This document shows, piece after piece, positions 6,133 to 12,897 of a DNA stretch of 13,286 nt (position 1 is its first letter; each line of letters opens with the position of its first letter). This DNA comes from Desulfobacteraceae bacterium (GTDB taxonomy: Bacteria; Desulfobacterota; Desulfobacteria; Desulfobacterales; SURF-7). Below the pieces are notes generated by a model. The model did not search any database. It worked only from the letters and a program-made list of their open reading frames with translations, and had not been told where the DNA came from. Position numbers and translations under genes: made by a program. The stretch is from contig JAUXBD010000003.1 in NCBI GenBank assembly GCA_030619585.1, positions 1-13,286 of the forward strand, read 5' to 3'.

Positions 6133-9100
6133 TTATGCTATCTTCTCTTGTTGTGCTGTATGGTCAAGCCATTGGGTCGCCCGGCGGGCAACTTCTTTTG
6201 TTCGGCCTTCAGACCACACGGCAATATATGGCGGCAACACCGGAGTTTTTGCAATCATCCTGTCTTCATAGATTTCGCAATAGTGTGCCAGCACAATAAC
6301 CTTGCAAAACCAGCGCATTTCACCCCGGGTGAAAGATTGATGCAGATAAGCGTCCGCTAATTTTGCAAGAAGTTGAAGGTGATCAGTGTTTAAAATATTT
6401 CTATCTTCCATGAGTGCGATTGCCGCCTGCCAGTCTTCATCCGAAATGGAAACACTTACGGTTTCATAGAATTGAAGTGTGCGATGAAGATCGCTTTGGT
6501 TTTCGCAGGTTTTTCGTTTGCCGGCCGTCATCAGCGATAACCGGGCATAGGTCAGGTAAGGTTCCAGGTTGCATTGTCCCCCCCTATAGGTGGTGCCCTC
6601 CTCCCATGTTTTCAGAGCGCTTTTTATATCTCCTTCAATGAAATGGGCCATGCCCAGAAGATGGCAGGCATGGCAAGCCGTTCCGTCGTCAAAATCTTTG
6701 CGAGAAACCTTCTCACAAAGTGAAATCACCCTTTGCCATCTCTTCTGCTTTGCCGCATCACATACCTGATCATAGATAGTCCATGGATGATCAGGATGCT
6801 TTTGAACCATCCACTGCCGGAATTTTTCCGCCTCATCCTTATGAAACGATCTCTCGAGCCCATAAAGACAGGCAGCCAGTTCATGGGGATTGTCCCCATG
6901 TTTTGTTTTTATCTTTTCAACTATTTTATCAACGCTAAATGGGTAATCGCCAAACTCCGAAATATACGATAATGCCAGCTCATAAAACTCTCCGGTGGGC
7001 TGACCGCAGAAAATCGGGTGGTCGAACACCGGCAAGTCGGCCAGCAAAGGATTGTGATCGGAAAAAGGCTTGATCTCCGACTGATGTTCGTTTAATACAA
7101 CCGCTTTCACCTGTTTGTTTTGACAGCCCAGTGCCACCAGCTTTTTTGAGAACTCATCAGTGGCGATAGCAACCGCTTTTTTCAATTTCACCTGGTACAG
7201 ACAATCAAAACCGGTGGCCGACGGTTTGTAGCAGACAAGTTTATAGCTACTTTTGGCTGAAAGAACATCGTCAGTTGAAGCAGTATCTATGAATTGAATA
7301 AACAAAAGTCCGTCATCAAGGGCGGTATGTATACCATGTTGCAGATTGCCATCGGAATCTTTAATGACAACCGGCTGATATTTTTTCTCTACATCCGGCC
7401 TGACGCAAATATTTAAAAGCTGATCCTCCTCCTCTTCTCCCTCTGTAAAAGAAAGAAACACATAATCCTTACCATTGGGATGAAGGGTTGCCGAATGAAC
7501 CAAAGCAAAGGGGCCAAAGTCATATGCCTCCAGGGGTTTCCCCCTTTCCGAAAACAGGTGAACCCTTTCGGAATTAACATTTTGATCCGCGACAATAAAT
7601 TCTCCCCCCTTATCGATCACCATGCTGACCCCTATGGATTTGACACGTCTTTCCATACGCCGTTGATCAATTTTGATAATTTCATAGGCTTCCTCACCGC
7701 TTTCCGAAAAAATCTGATTATTGATCCACAGATACCGGCTTTTGGGAAAAAACAGCATATCACCAAAATCAGGCTCACCACTGAAAAACTCACTAAAATC
7801 ATGCCATGCCGTAATATCAAAAGTCTCGGTGGAAATTCCCGCAATCTGCGCTTTTCCGCCAAGGATCCAGATCATAGAGCCGGAAACGGAAACCGAGAGA
7901 TAAGTTAAGGGGGCGGGGGTGTGCATCAGGATACCCTTTTTAAACTCCTGTTGCTCAATGGAAAAGGTTCTTAAAAAAAGCCATTGCCGGTGGATGCCGG
8001 CCAATAATATGTGGGCACCATCCGGCAGCACACAGCAGGTTGTCTCCTTTTCCGCCCAATTGATTTCAAGCAGGCCATAGCATGCCGGAAGCCCTTTAAG
8101 ATCACCTTCCGTATATGCCCATTCTTTTTTAATAGCCGCTCCATGTTTTTCTGCCTTTTTGAGCCAGTCACTTGAGTCGGAAGATCCGTCAAGCCCGGCC
8201 AGTTGACCGGCAATTTCCCGGCAGGCAAACTGATCCTGACGATTCAAACTGTCGGTGTAGGTTTGATAGAATCGCTTTTTCTTTTCCATTATCTGAAGCC
8301 GGCCATGGAGTTGTGTGAAAAGAATGGTGTCCGCCTCTGATAAAACAGCCTTATCTATTTTTTCAATGGCCCCACGCGTCTGTTCAAGATCTTCGGCTTC
8401 CAGACAGTGGCGAGCTTTGTCCAGATGTTGTTTTGCGGTTTCCTTATCAATAGCTTCTAACCGATCTGCCGCCTGTTTCCGGATAATCGTTGCTTCGGTT
8501 ATCGGCTGGAGTAATTTGGCAAAGGCATCCATTGCACTGATGATAGTCTGGGGATCCTCCCCGGCCTGAAGGGCTTCTTTCGACTGTCCCAGGGTCAGCA
8601 CCGCATCCACTGTTTTTTCAGGTTTCACCGTCTTATGAAACGAGCGCATTTGCTCCAGCCAGAAGTAGTGGGGATCACCAATCTTTTCACGGATCTGTTT
8701 TCGTTGCATCCTGTCGAGTGCGAGATAGGAAAGGAGCGCTTCTCTTTTTTCTCCGCCGTGCCACAGGCCAAGCACCTTTAAATTCTCAGCTTCCGCTTTT
8801 CGCTGTTTTGCCAGATGGGTTGCCTGTTGAAGACGCCGGGTCAGGCTCTTGCCGTGGGCACCTGTTGCTATCGCTTTTTTCAAAAGCGCCGCCTCTTTTT
8901 GGAACTGTTCTTTGTGCCTGGCCTCATCCGCTTCTCCAAGAAGTGTCTTGATTTCTTTATCACGCGCCTCTTTTTCAAACGCCTGCCAGATTTGCCGGGC
9001 CGCTTCATTTTGGGGCCATTGGGCAAGGATACGGTCTGCCAGTCTCAGGACGACCTCCTTTTGCCCCTTTTTTTGGGCCAGCGTCATCTCTTTTTCCAAA

Positions 9101-10056
9101 GGCACCAAACGGTTTATCTTCAATCGATGAATACCTTTAGTCAGTTTTTCAATCTCCGGCTGCAACTCCGGCCGGTTAGAAGCTGTGAGCAGGTTTACCA
9201 TCTCTTTTGCCTGTTCCTCTTTGCCATGCTCAATAAAATGAGTTGCGGCAAGCAGATACACCTCCATAGCACGGGGGGTGGAGATCCTTCCGACATAGGA
9301 AAGGACCTGCTCGATTTTCCCGCCTTTTGCAGCAGCCAGTGCCAGCAGGGTTTTGACCTCCTGATTTTTTATAGCTTCTGTGGATAGTGATTGTGAAAGG
9401 GCCGTGGCCTTTTCATAAGCCGCCACATGGTCCACATAAAGCTCAAGAAGGCACAGGGCCTCTTCAAGGCTACCGTTTGATCGCTGAAAGGCCTGTTTAT
9501 AGTATTTTTCGCAGGCCTCATAATCATAATCGGCAAGCGCTTGCCTGCCAAGCTGCACCAGCTTCTGTCTAGACATTTGGTCAAGGTCTTCATCATTGCC
9601 GTTTTCATTTTCACTTTCGGATACTGATAACTCCAGGGACAGGGAGACGCGTTTACCTGCCGGTCCGGCACTGTCATTTTCAACAGCAGACTTGTTGGCT
9701 ATCTCCTCATCGATCCGTCGCTGAATCCATGATCGGGCATCTTCATCCAGTTCACGGATCACCGCATGACAGGCATCTTCACCAAACCGAGCGAGCCGGA
9801 TACTCACCACCTGAGGATTTTCATCATCTGACGACTTCACGTGAAGCTCCTCCTTGAAACGCCTGATGAGCAGGCTCTGCAGTCGGGCTTTTAACCGATA
9901 CCGCTCAACGGTTTCTTTTCTATCCAATTCCTCGCCCGTTGGGTTCACCCGATGAATCATCCGAATCAGTTCAAGAGCGGTCACTTTTATCGGGTTTTCC
10001 AGCACGTCTGAGGGAGTAATCCGGCGTTTCTTTCTCTTTTTACGTTTGGAAGCCAT
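6133..10056 (-). CDS. Large TPR / beta-propeller-like protein of unknown function (1307 aa)
   Basis: I do not recognise a named family. The 1307 residues divide visibly: 1-12 Lys/Arg-rich (ASKRKKRKKRR); 13-120 charged helical; 121-160 an acidic low-complexity linker (SESENENGNDEDLD); about 161-645 alpha-helical repeats, with a clear TPR-like unit at 163-196 and coiled-coil-like, Lys/Glu-rich stretches; about 665-990 beta-rich with recurring short strand-turn-strand units (for example VLPDGAHILLAG, LHPNGKDYVFLS, DEFSKKLVALG) as in WD40/YVTN-type propellers; about 1025-1180 a second helical region with a TPR-like unit at 1126-1160; then a helical tail. There is no signal peptide or membrane segment, so it is probably a cytosolic scaffold; the basic N-terminus could touch nucleic acid or membrane (inference). 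No enzyme motif was found. The start ATG at 10054-10056 has a weak GGA ribosome-binding site but a good promoter upstream. It stands alone, convergent with the aldo/keto reductase gene. Confidence 0.85.
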   Translation of the reverse strand: MASKRKKRKKRRITPSDVLENPIKVTALELIRMIHRVNPTGEELDRKETVERYRLKARLQSLLIRRFKEELHVKSSDDENPQVVSIRLARFGEDACHAVIRELDEDARSWIQRRIDEEIANKSAVENDSAGPAGKRVSLSLELSVSESENENGNDEDLDQMSRQKLVQLGRQALADYDYEACEKYYKQAFQRSNGSLEEALCLLELYVDHVAAYEKATALSQSLSTEAIKNQEVKTLLALAAAKGGKIEQVLSYVGRISTPRAMEVYLLAATHFIEHGKEEQAKEMVNLLTASNRPELQPEIEKLTKGIHRLKINRLVPLEKEMTLAQKKGQKEVVLRLADRILAQWPQNEAARQIWQAFEKEARDKEIKTLLGEADEARHKEQFQKEAALLKKAIATGAHGKSLTRRLQQATHLAKQRKAEAENLKVLGLWHGGEKREALLSYLALDRMQRKQIREKIGDPHYFWLEQMRSFHKTVKPEKTVDAVLTLGQSKEALQAGEDPQTIISAMDAFAKLLQPITEATIIRKQAADRLEAIDKETAKQHLDKARHCLEAEDLEQTRGAIEKIDKAVLSEADTILFTQLHGRLQIMEKKKRFYQTYTDSLNRQDQFACREIAGQLAGLDGSSDSSDWLKKAEKHGAAIKKEWAYTEGDLKGLPACYGLLEINWAEKETTCCVLPDGAHILLAGIHRQWLFLRTFSIEQQEFKKGILMHTPAPLTYLSVSVSGSMIWILGGKAQIAGISTETFDITAWHDFSEFFSGEPDFGDMLFFPKSRYLWINNQIFSESGEEAYEIIKIDQRRMERRVKSIGVSMVIDKGGEFIVADQNVNSERVHLFSERGKPLEAYDFGPFALVHSATLHPNGKDYVFLSFTEGEEEEDQLLNICVRPDVEKKYQPVVIKDSDGNLQHGIHTALDDGLLFIQFIDTASTDDVLSAKSSYKLVCYKPSATGFDCLYQVKLKKAVAIATDEFSKKLVALGCQNKQVKAVVLNEHQSEIKPFSDHNPLLADLPVFDHPIFCGQPTGEFYELALSYISEFGDYPFSVDKIVEKIKTKHGDNPHELAACLYGLERSFHKDEAEKFRQWMVQKHPDHPWTIYDQVCDAAKQKRWQRVISLCEKVSRKDFDDGTACHACHLLGMAHFIEGDIKSALKTWEEGTTYRGGQCNLEPYLTYARLSLMTAGKRKTCENQSDLHRTLQFYETVSVSISDEDWQAAIALMEDRNILNTDHLQLLAKLADAYLHQSFTRGEMRWFCKVIVLAHYCEIYEDRMIAKTPVLPPYIAVWSEGRTKEVARRATQWLDHTAQQEKIA

Positions 10057-10106
10057 TTATTTCCAAAATCCGATATTAATCAGTTCTTTTTCCTTTTTGT
10101 TCATGG

Positions 10107-10134
10107 ATTTTATCTATTCGAATCAAAAAGTCAA
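10107..10134 (-). promoter_or_regulatory. Sigma-70-like promoter of the 1307-aa protein gene
   Basis: On the minus strand, TTGACT (10129-10134) is followed after 16 bp by TAAAAT (10107-10112), matching consensus at five of six bases in each box. Transcription would begin near 10100, about 45 nt before the ATG at 10056. It lies just downstream (in minus-strand terms) of a terminator-like hairpin, which would insulate it from leftward transcription. Confidence 0.55.
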
Positions 10135-10138
10135 TTGT

Positions 10139-10200
10139 ATCGAAAAAAAAACAGCCATACTTGATTAATTTGAGTTTATTCCAGTATTTTCTGGCTGTTT
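10139..10200 (-). terminator. Terminator-like hairpin followed by a T-run, reading leftward
   Basis: On the minus strand AAACAGCC (from 10200) pairs with GGCTGTTT (to 10149). After a small bulge ATACT pairs with AGTAT, leaving a loop of about 21 nt. The right arm runs straight into a nine-T tract ending near 10143. The stem is long-looped and not GC-rich, so efficiency is uncertain. It would stop leftward transcripts before the promoter of the large gene. Confidence 0.4.
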
Positions 10201-10273
10201 GATAGTCGGGTTGCTGAACTGAGCTTGAAACGTATATCAAAAGCCTTTTGGTTTGATGGTTGACAAAATTCAT
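10140..10273 (-). pseudogene. Remnant of a BRO-N / DNA-damage-inducible-D-like protein gene
   Basis: Read leftward from 10273, the frame contains QQPDYQTARKYWNKLK (10169-10216), which resembles the conserved segment of BRO-family N-terminal-domain proteins (usually followed by a Q/E-RL-x-EG-x-E stretch and a TNC-x-LK motif). Here the similarity stops right after NKLK. The following residues LIKYGCFFF come from the terminator-like hairpin and its T-run, and the motifs expected on both sides are missing. This is therefore a fragment, not a working gene. BRO-N proteins are common in phages and mobile islands, which suggests past insertion or loss of mobile DNA here. Recognition is from memory of the family motif. 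Confidence 0.45.
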
Positions 10274-10287
10274 TACTTTATCATACT
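10260..10287 (+). promoter_or_regulatory. Putative promoter for the 55-aa small gene
   Basis: A consensus -35 box TTGACA (10260-10265) is followed after 16 bp by CATACT (10282-10287), four of six matches to TATAAT. It points rightward and lies about 68 bp before the small gene's ATG at 10355, with no other gene between. Confidence 0.45.
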
Positions 10288-10354
10288 CTTAAATAAGCAC
10301 ATGGCAAAAAACAATATAAAATATAACTGGTTTTATTGCCGGGAGATCTAAGTT

Positions 10355-10522
10355 ATGTCCGATATTATTCGAAAACAGGTGGGAGAACCTATTAAGCTCT
10401 CCCCACTTGCAAAATTAATGAAGATTAATCAGGCCATGAAAAAACGGGGTGTTTTTCCCAAACCGGTTGCGTCATCGACTGTTTATCGAAAAATTGTAGG
10501 GAAAAAGAATCGTGTATTTTGA
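10355..10522 (+). CDS. Small basic protein, 55 aa, upstream partner of a nucleotidyltransferase stub
   Basis: This short frame starts at ATG 10355, nine bases after a clean GGGAG ribosome-binding site (10341-10345), and ends at TGA 10520-10522. The product begins MSDIIRKQVG, has a helical core (LSPLAKLMKINQAMKKRG, residues 15-32) and a basic tail ending KKNRVF; it is soluble and lysine-rich. I do not recognise a family. Evidence that it is a real gene: a ribosome-binding site, an upstream promoter candidate, and an 11-bp overlap with the start of the next frame, which begins like an AbiEii-type nucleotidyltransferase. Such overlaps are typical of two-gene toxin-antitoxin or defence-like modules (inference). 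If so, this survivor may now be an orphan. Confidence 0.5.
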   Translation: MSDIIRKQVGEPIKLSPLAKLMKINQAMKKRGVFPKPVASSTVYRKIVGKKNRVF

Positions 10523-10673
10523 AGGCCTTCTTCAATTATTGTCGTCGAATGGCATTCGTTTTATTGTGGTCGGTGGTGTAACCAATCCAGAAAAGACTCG
10601 AATTCGTCATATCGTTTTCGGCCATACAGCGACCGGCCAAGATGCCAATCTGATGTGTGAAGAATTTTCATGA
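10512..10673 (+). pseudogene. Truncated nucleotidyltransferase-like gene (AbiEii-type N-terminus)
   Basis: From the GTG at 10512 the 53-codon frame reads YFEGLLQLLSSNGIRFIVVGGV, the standard opening of small nucleotidyltransferase-fold proteins, which have a 'LL...G-V-x-[FY]-[VI]-VVGG-x-A' entry. After VVGGV the expected A-x-x-x-HG and catalytic D-x-D are absent. The frame instead continues TNPEKTRIRHIVF, which may correspond to the later PEK-R...F segment of the same family after an internal deletion, and stops at 10671-10673. Without the DxD pair it cannot be catalytic. It overlaps the small upstream gene by 11 bp. An internal deletion of roughly 80 codons is my inference. Confidence 0.45.
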
Positions 10674-10789
10674 ATTACTGCCTATCATATCGGTAGACAC
10701 CTTTGATTTCAGTGGGAACATAAAGGTCAAAAGCTTGAATAGCACATATTTTGACCGGCCCTTTGTTTTTCTTCTTTCGTTTTTCACAG
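10674..10789. other. Gap between nucleotidyltransferase stub and RNase H gene; no gene seen
   Basis: Nothing coding is supported here. A rightward frame continues past the stub's stop into the RNase H gene, but it has no ribosome-binding site and reads antisense to a real gene. The octamer GACCGGCC occurs at 10631-10638 and again at 10753-10760. This stretch may be further debris of the broken gene. Confidence 0.3.
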
Positions 10790-11269
10790 TCACCGGCTAT
10801 CTCCTCTCAGCGCATTCCTTGAAGCTCTATCCACAAGTGCAAAAATCCTATCAATATCATCTTTTTGATTCGACACCTTATGTCCACGCACTTTAACCAA
10901 TTCAAAGTCCAACTGATCGGTAATTCTATAAAATTCCCGATACAGCTCATTATTGTTGAGGCGCTTATTTTTCTTTGAACGATAATCATTTTGCTCAAAC
11001 CGATCACGTCTTCCCTGTAACCCCATGATGTTTTGAGAATCAGAATATACAATAACTTTACATCTTAATTCAAGGATATCACTTAGTGCCCATAATAAAG
11101 TCTGCAATTCCAGTTTCGTTGAAGACGTATGCTCAAATCTCCTTACTTTCACGCTCGCCCTCAACGAATCCAACGAAAGTCCCCCTTTAGGAACAGATAG
11201 GTAAGCCCCATATCCAATATTTGAATGAGTATTCACGCTTCCATCAGTAAATAGCATCAGTTCATCCAT
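10790..11269 (-). CDS. Stand-alone RNase H-fold protein (ribonuclease HI family)
   Basis: This is a 159-residue protein with the full DEDD metal-binding set of RNase HI: D9 in LFTDGSVN, E54 in STKLELQTLLWAL, D77 in VIVYSDSQNI and D147 in LVDRASRNAL. H130 in VRGHK matches the mobile catalytic histidine. E. coli RNase HI is 155 residues, so length fits, but the middle (residues 80-105, rich in R, K, N, Q) differs and lacks the typical W-rich handle. The expected activity is cleavage of RNA in RNA-DNA hybrids. The surroundings (gene remnants, REP-like palindrome) suggest an accessory copy rather than the housekeeping rnhA. The ATG at 11267-11269 has no clear ribosome-binding site upstream, which is unusual among its neighbours; a lightly different start is possible, but D9 is near the N-terminus so little can be lost. 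Confidence 0.8.
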   Translation of the reverse strand: MDELMLFTDGSVNTHSNIGYGAYLSVPKGGLSLDSLRASVKVRRFEHTSSTKLELQTLLWALSDILELRCKVIVYSDSQNIMGLQGRRDRFEQNDYRSKKNKRLNNNELYREFYRITDQLDFELVKVRGHKVSNQKDDIDRIFALVDRASRNALRGDSR

Positions 11270-11282
11270 AATATTACTATTT

Positions 11283-11325
11283 AGGGGTCACATTTCTGTT
11301 TGTCAATTGTGTGATTTTGTCCCCT
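11283..11325. repeat. REP-like imperfect palindrome
   Basis: AGGGG-TCACA (11283-11292) is complementary to TGTGA (11310-11314) and CCCCT (11321-11325), with six extra bases splitting the right arm and a 17-nt loop. GGGGTCA-type palindromes of this kind are often REP elements scattered in proteobacterial intergenic DNA and mobilised by REP-associated tyrosine transposases. It lies between the RNase H gene and yehS; a nearby GGGGCACCC at 11350-11358 may be part of a second copy. Copy number cannot be seen in one window. Confidence 0.45.
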
Positions 11326-11373
11326 CTACCCTTATTTCTTGTAGCGCAGGGGCACCCTTTGTTTTGTCGACAA

Positions 11374-11838
11374 TTAAATATTAGCGCGATATTTAAGTTG
11401 CACACCATTTAAAAAGTTACGCAATATTTGATCTTTACAGTCACGATAGTTTTTATGTTCCGGCCTACGGAAAAACGCGCTTAATTCATGTTTGCTCATG
11501 CGCAAGTTAGCCAGGTCCATAATCTCCAACACATCTTCGGCTTTCAGATCTAATGCAATTTTTAATTTTCTGAAAATAATATTGTTAGTTAAACGCTGCT
11601 CTGGATCAGGTTGTGGTCCTTCTTTTTTCCCTCGTTTATCGTTGATCAAACCATTTAGGAAAATCGCCAGCTGAATGTCGCTACATTTATTATACGCAGG
11701 ATCATCATCTTTTTTTAACCAATCACTGATTTGCTCCCGAGTTACCTGATGATCAGCCAAGCCAAATATAGCAATCATTTTCGAATCGTTAAAGTCGAAG
11801 GAATAGCGGATACGGCGTAAAATTTCGTTATTAGTCAT
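11374..11838 (-). CDS. yehS: DUF1456 family protein, YehS-like
   Basis: This is a 154-residue protein clearly related to E. coli YehS (about 156 residues). It has two tandem DUF1456 repeats: residues about 2-68 (TNNEILRRIRYSFDF...LAIFLNGLINDKRG) and about 83-146 (LTNNIIFRKLKIALDL...QILRNFLNGV). Each repeat has the [ST]-N-[DN]-x-[IL]-x-[RK]-x-[IL]-[RK] opening and the L-x-x-FLNG-[LV] close. RGKKEGP links the repeats as in the E. coli protein. It is cytosolic and all-helical with no catalytic motif known to me; the family function is not established. AGGA (11847-11850) is the ribosome-binding site, eight bases before the ATG. It starts 30 bp downstream of the rbgA-like stop codon on the same strand, so the two could share a transcript, though their base compositions differ and a hairpin lies between. 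Confidence 0.9.
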   Translation of the reverse strand: MTNNEILRRIRYSFDFNDSKMIAIFGLADHQVTREQISDWLKKDDDPAYNKCSDIQLAIFLNGLINDKRGKKEGPQPDPEQRLTNNIIFRKLKIALDLKAEDVLEIMDLANLRMSKHELSAFFRRPEHKNYRDCKDQILRNFLNGVQLKYRANI

Positions 11839-11858
11839 AAGTATGTCCTACTCTAAAC

Positions 11859-11886
11859 GGCAGTTATGTCACAACGACTCACTGCC
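11859..11886 (-). other. Hairpin across the rbgA-like stop codon
   Basis: On the minus strand GGCAGT (from 11886) pairs with ACTGCC (to 11859). Inside, GTC pairs with GAC around a GTTGT loop. The stop codon TGA of the GTPase gene lies in the inner stem. There is no T-run, so it is not a standard terminator; it might act in mRNA processing or weak attenuation before yehS. Confidence 0.3.
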
Positions 11887-12702
11887 TGATTTAATTGGAA
11901 ATTCTAAAGTTATTTTTCCTATCATTCCCTTTCTGTATTCATTTAGTATAATTACTGCCGCTCTCATATAATCCATCCCTCTATTTTTTACAATACAACC
12001 TCTTTTTGTTGCAATTTCAGCAAACACTTCACGGGGGGATTTATCTCTAATACTTATTTTATATCTTTTCTCTAAATTATCTGGGGCTTCAGCAACAAGT
12101 ACTTCTAATAGTTTTAACGCAATATTTTCAATATCAAGAATTTCATCTTTGATAGCACCAATAAAAGCTAAATTTTGTTCGTTTTCCGGGTTGCTGGGTG
12201 AAGGATTTAATAGGCCTGGTGTATCCAATAACTCTAATTTATTTTTTATTACTATCCATTGAATATTTTTTGTCATTCCTGGTTTATTGCCAGTTTTAGT
12301 TCCTTTTCTGCCAGATAGATTGTTTATTAGTGTTGATTTTCCAACATTTGGTATCCCAACAATCATCGCTTTTAGTGATGAACTTTTACTTACAATTTGA
12401 TAAATGGCATCATTAATCTTTTTTATATTCCCTTTATCGAAAGCGTTTATTGCAATAGCTTTTTGATATCTTTTATTTAAGTATTCCAACCATTTTATAT
12501 TTCCTTTATTGCCACTCAAGTCGGATTTATTCATTATAATTAATCTCGGCTTTTCCCTAATAATGGCATCAACCTCCGGATTTTTCGAACTTAACGGAGC
12601 TCTTGCATCTATTAATTCTATCACTATATCAACTATTTTTAATTTTGTTTTAAGCAGTTCTCTGGCCTTTTCCATATGACCAGGTTGCCAATTAATATTC
12701 AT
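11869..12702 (-). CDS. rbgA: Circularly permuted ribosome-assembly GTPase, RbgA/YlqF type
   Basis: Starting at ATG 12702 it begins MNINWQPGHMEKAR, matching the conserved N-terminus of Bacillus RbgA (xIQWFPGHMAKAR), and is 277 residues long (RbgA about 282). A frame extends 22 codons upstream, but that part is non-conserved, so I chose the inner ATG. GGTGGGA upstream could serve as ribosome-binding site though spaced about 11 nt. The G-motifs are in circularly permuted order: G4 NKSD (58-61), G5-like INAF (about 85-88), G1 GIPNVGKST (116-124), G2 threonine in GMT (142-144), G3 DTPG (160-163). The C-terminal helical domain has RYKI and KRGC-x-V as in RbgA. In Bacillus RbgA acts in late 50S assembly. 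The gene is markedly more AT-rich than the left half of the window, suggesting acquisition from a low-GC donor. Confidence 0.88.
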   Translation of the reverse strand: MNINWQPGHMEKARELLKTKLKIVDIVIELIDARAPLSSKNPEVDAIIREKPRLIIMNKSDLSGNKGNIKWLEYLNKRYQKAIAINAFDKGNIKKINDAIYQIVSKSSSLKAMIVGIPNVGKSTLINNLSGRKGTKTGNKPGMTKNIQWIVIKNKLELLDTPGLLNPSPSNPENEQNLAFIGAIKDEILDIENIALKLLEVLVAEAPDNLEKRYKISIRDKSPREVFAEIATKRGCIVKNRGMDYMRAAVIILNEYRKGMIGKITLEFPIKSGSESL

Positions 12703-12748
12703 TTTATTACAATTCCCACCAATTAATATAAAGGGGCAAATATGGTAC

Positions 12749-12762
12749 GCATTTACTAATGC
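12749..12762. repeat. Small perfect hairpin GCATT-TACT-AATGC
   Basis: Five-base perfect arms surround a four-base loop, 47 bp upstream of the GTPase start codon and just left of the longer inverted repeat. It may be part of the same structured element or a regulator site. Confidence 0.25.
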
Positions 12763-12770
12763 GAGCATTG

Positions 12771-12838
12771 TTATTTAGACACTGAAATACCTAAAGCCCT
12801 ATTAAACGTGATTTTAATAAAAATGAATGTCTAAATAA
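12771..12838. repeat. 68-bp element with 11-bp terminal inverted repeats and nested hairpin
   Basis: TTATTTAGACA (12771-12781) and TGTCTAAATAA (12828-12838) are perfect 11-bp inverted repeats. Inside, TATTAAA (12800-12806) and TTTAATA (12813-12819) form a second perfect stem around CGTGAT. The size and form recall a very small MITE or a nested stem-loop, but the DNA is AT-rich and no target-site duplication is evident. Confidence 0.4.
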
Positions 12839-12843
12839 ATATG

Positions 12844-12897
12844 GCCTTATTAGTAACTGGGGCTGGAGGAGAAAAACCCCCGGCTACATGATTAGGC
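12844..12897. repeat. 54-bp imperfect long hairpin
   Basis: GCCTTATTA-GTAACTGGGG (12844-12862) pairs with CCCC-GGCTAC-ATGATTAGGC (12878-12897), with two mismatches, two G-T pairs and one bulged A (12888), around a 15-nt loop. It is directly next to the 68-bp inverted-repeat element. It is not followed by a T-run on either strand, so it is not an ordinary terminator. Bulged long hairpins occur in REP/BIME elements and in integron attC sites, but attC core boxes are not evident. Confidence 0.4.

Noticed and set aside
7480..7908. 142-codon rightward open frame
   Set aside because: Antisense to the propeller-like core of the large protein; no start signals or recognisable family.
8815..9387. 190-codon rightward open frame inside the large gene
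   Set aside because: It lies antisense to a 1307-residue protein with consistent repeat architecture, has no ribosome-binding site and gives a low-quality composition; it is a shadow frame.
12703..12768. 22-codon N-terminal extension of the GTPase
   Set aside because: The conserved RbgA start (MNINWQPGHMEKAR) begins at 12702 and the upstream residues match nothing in the family.
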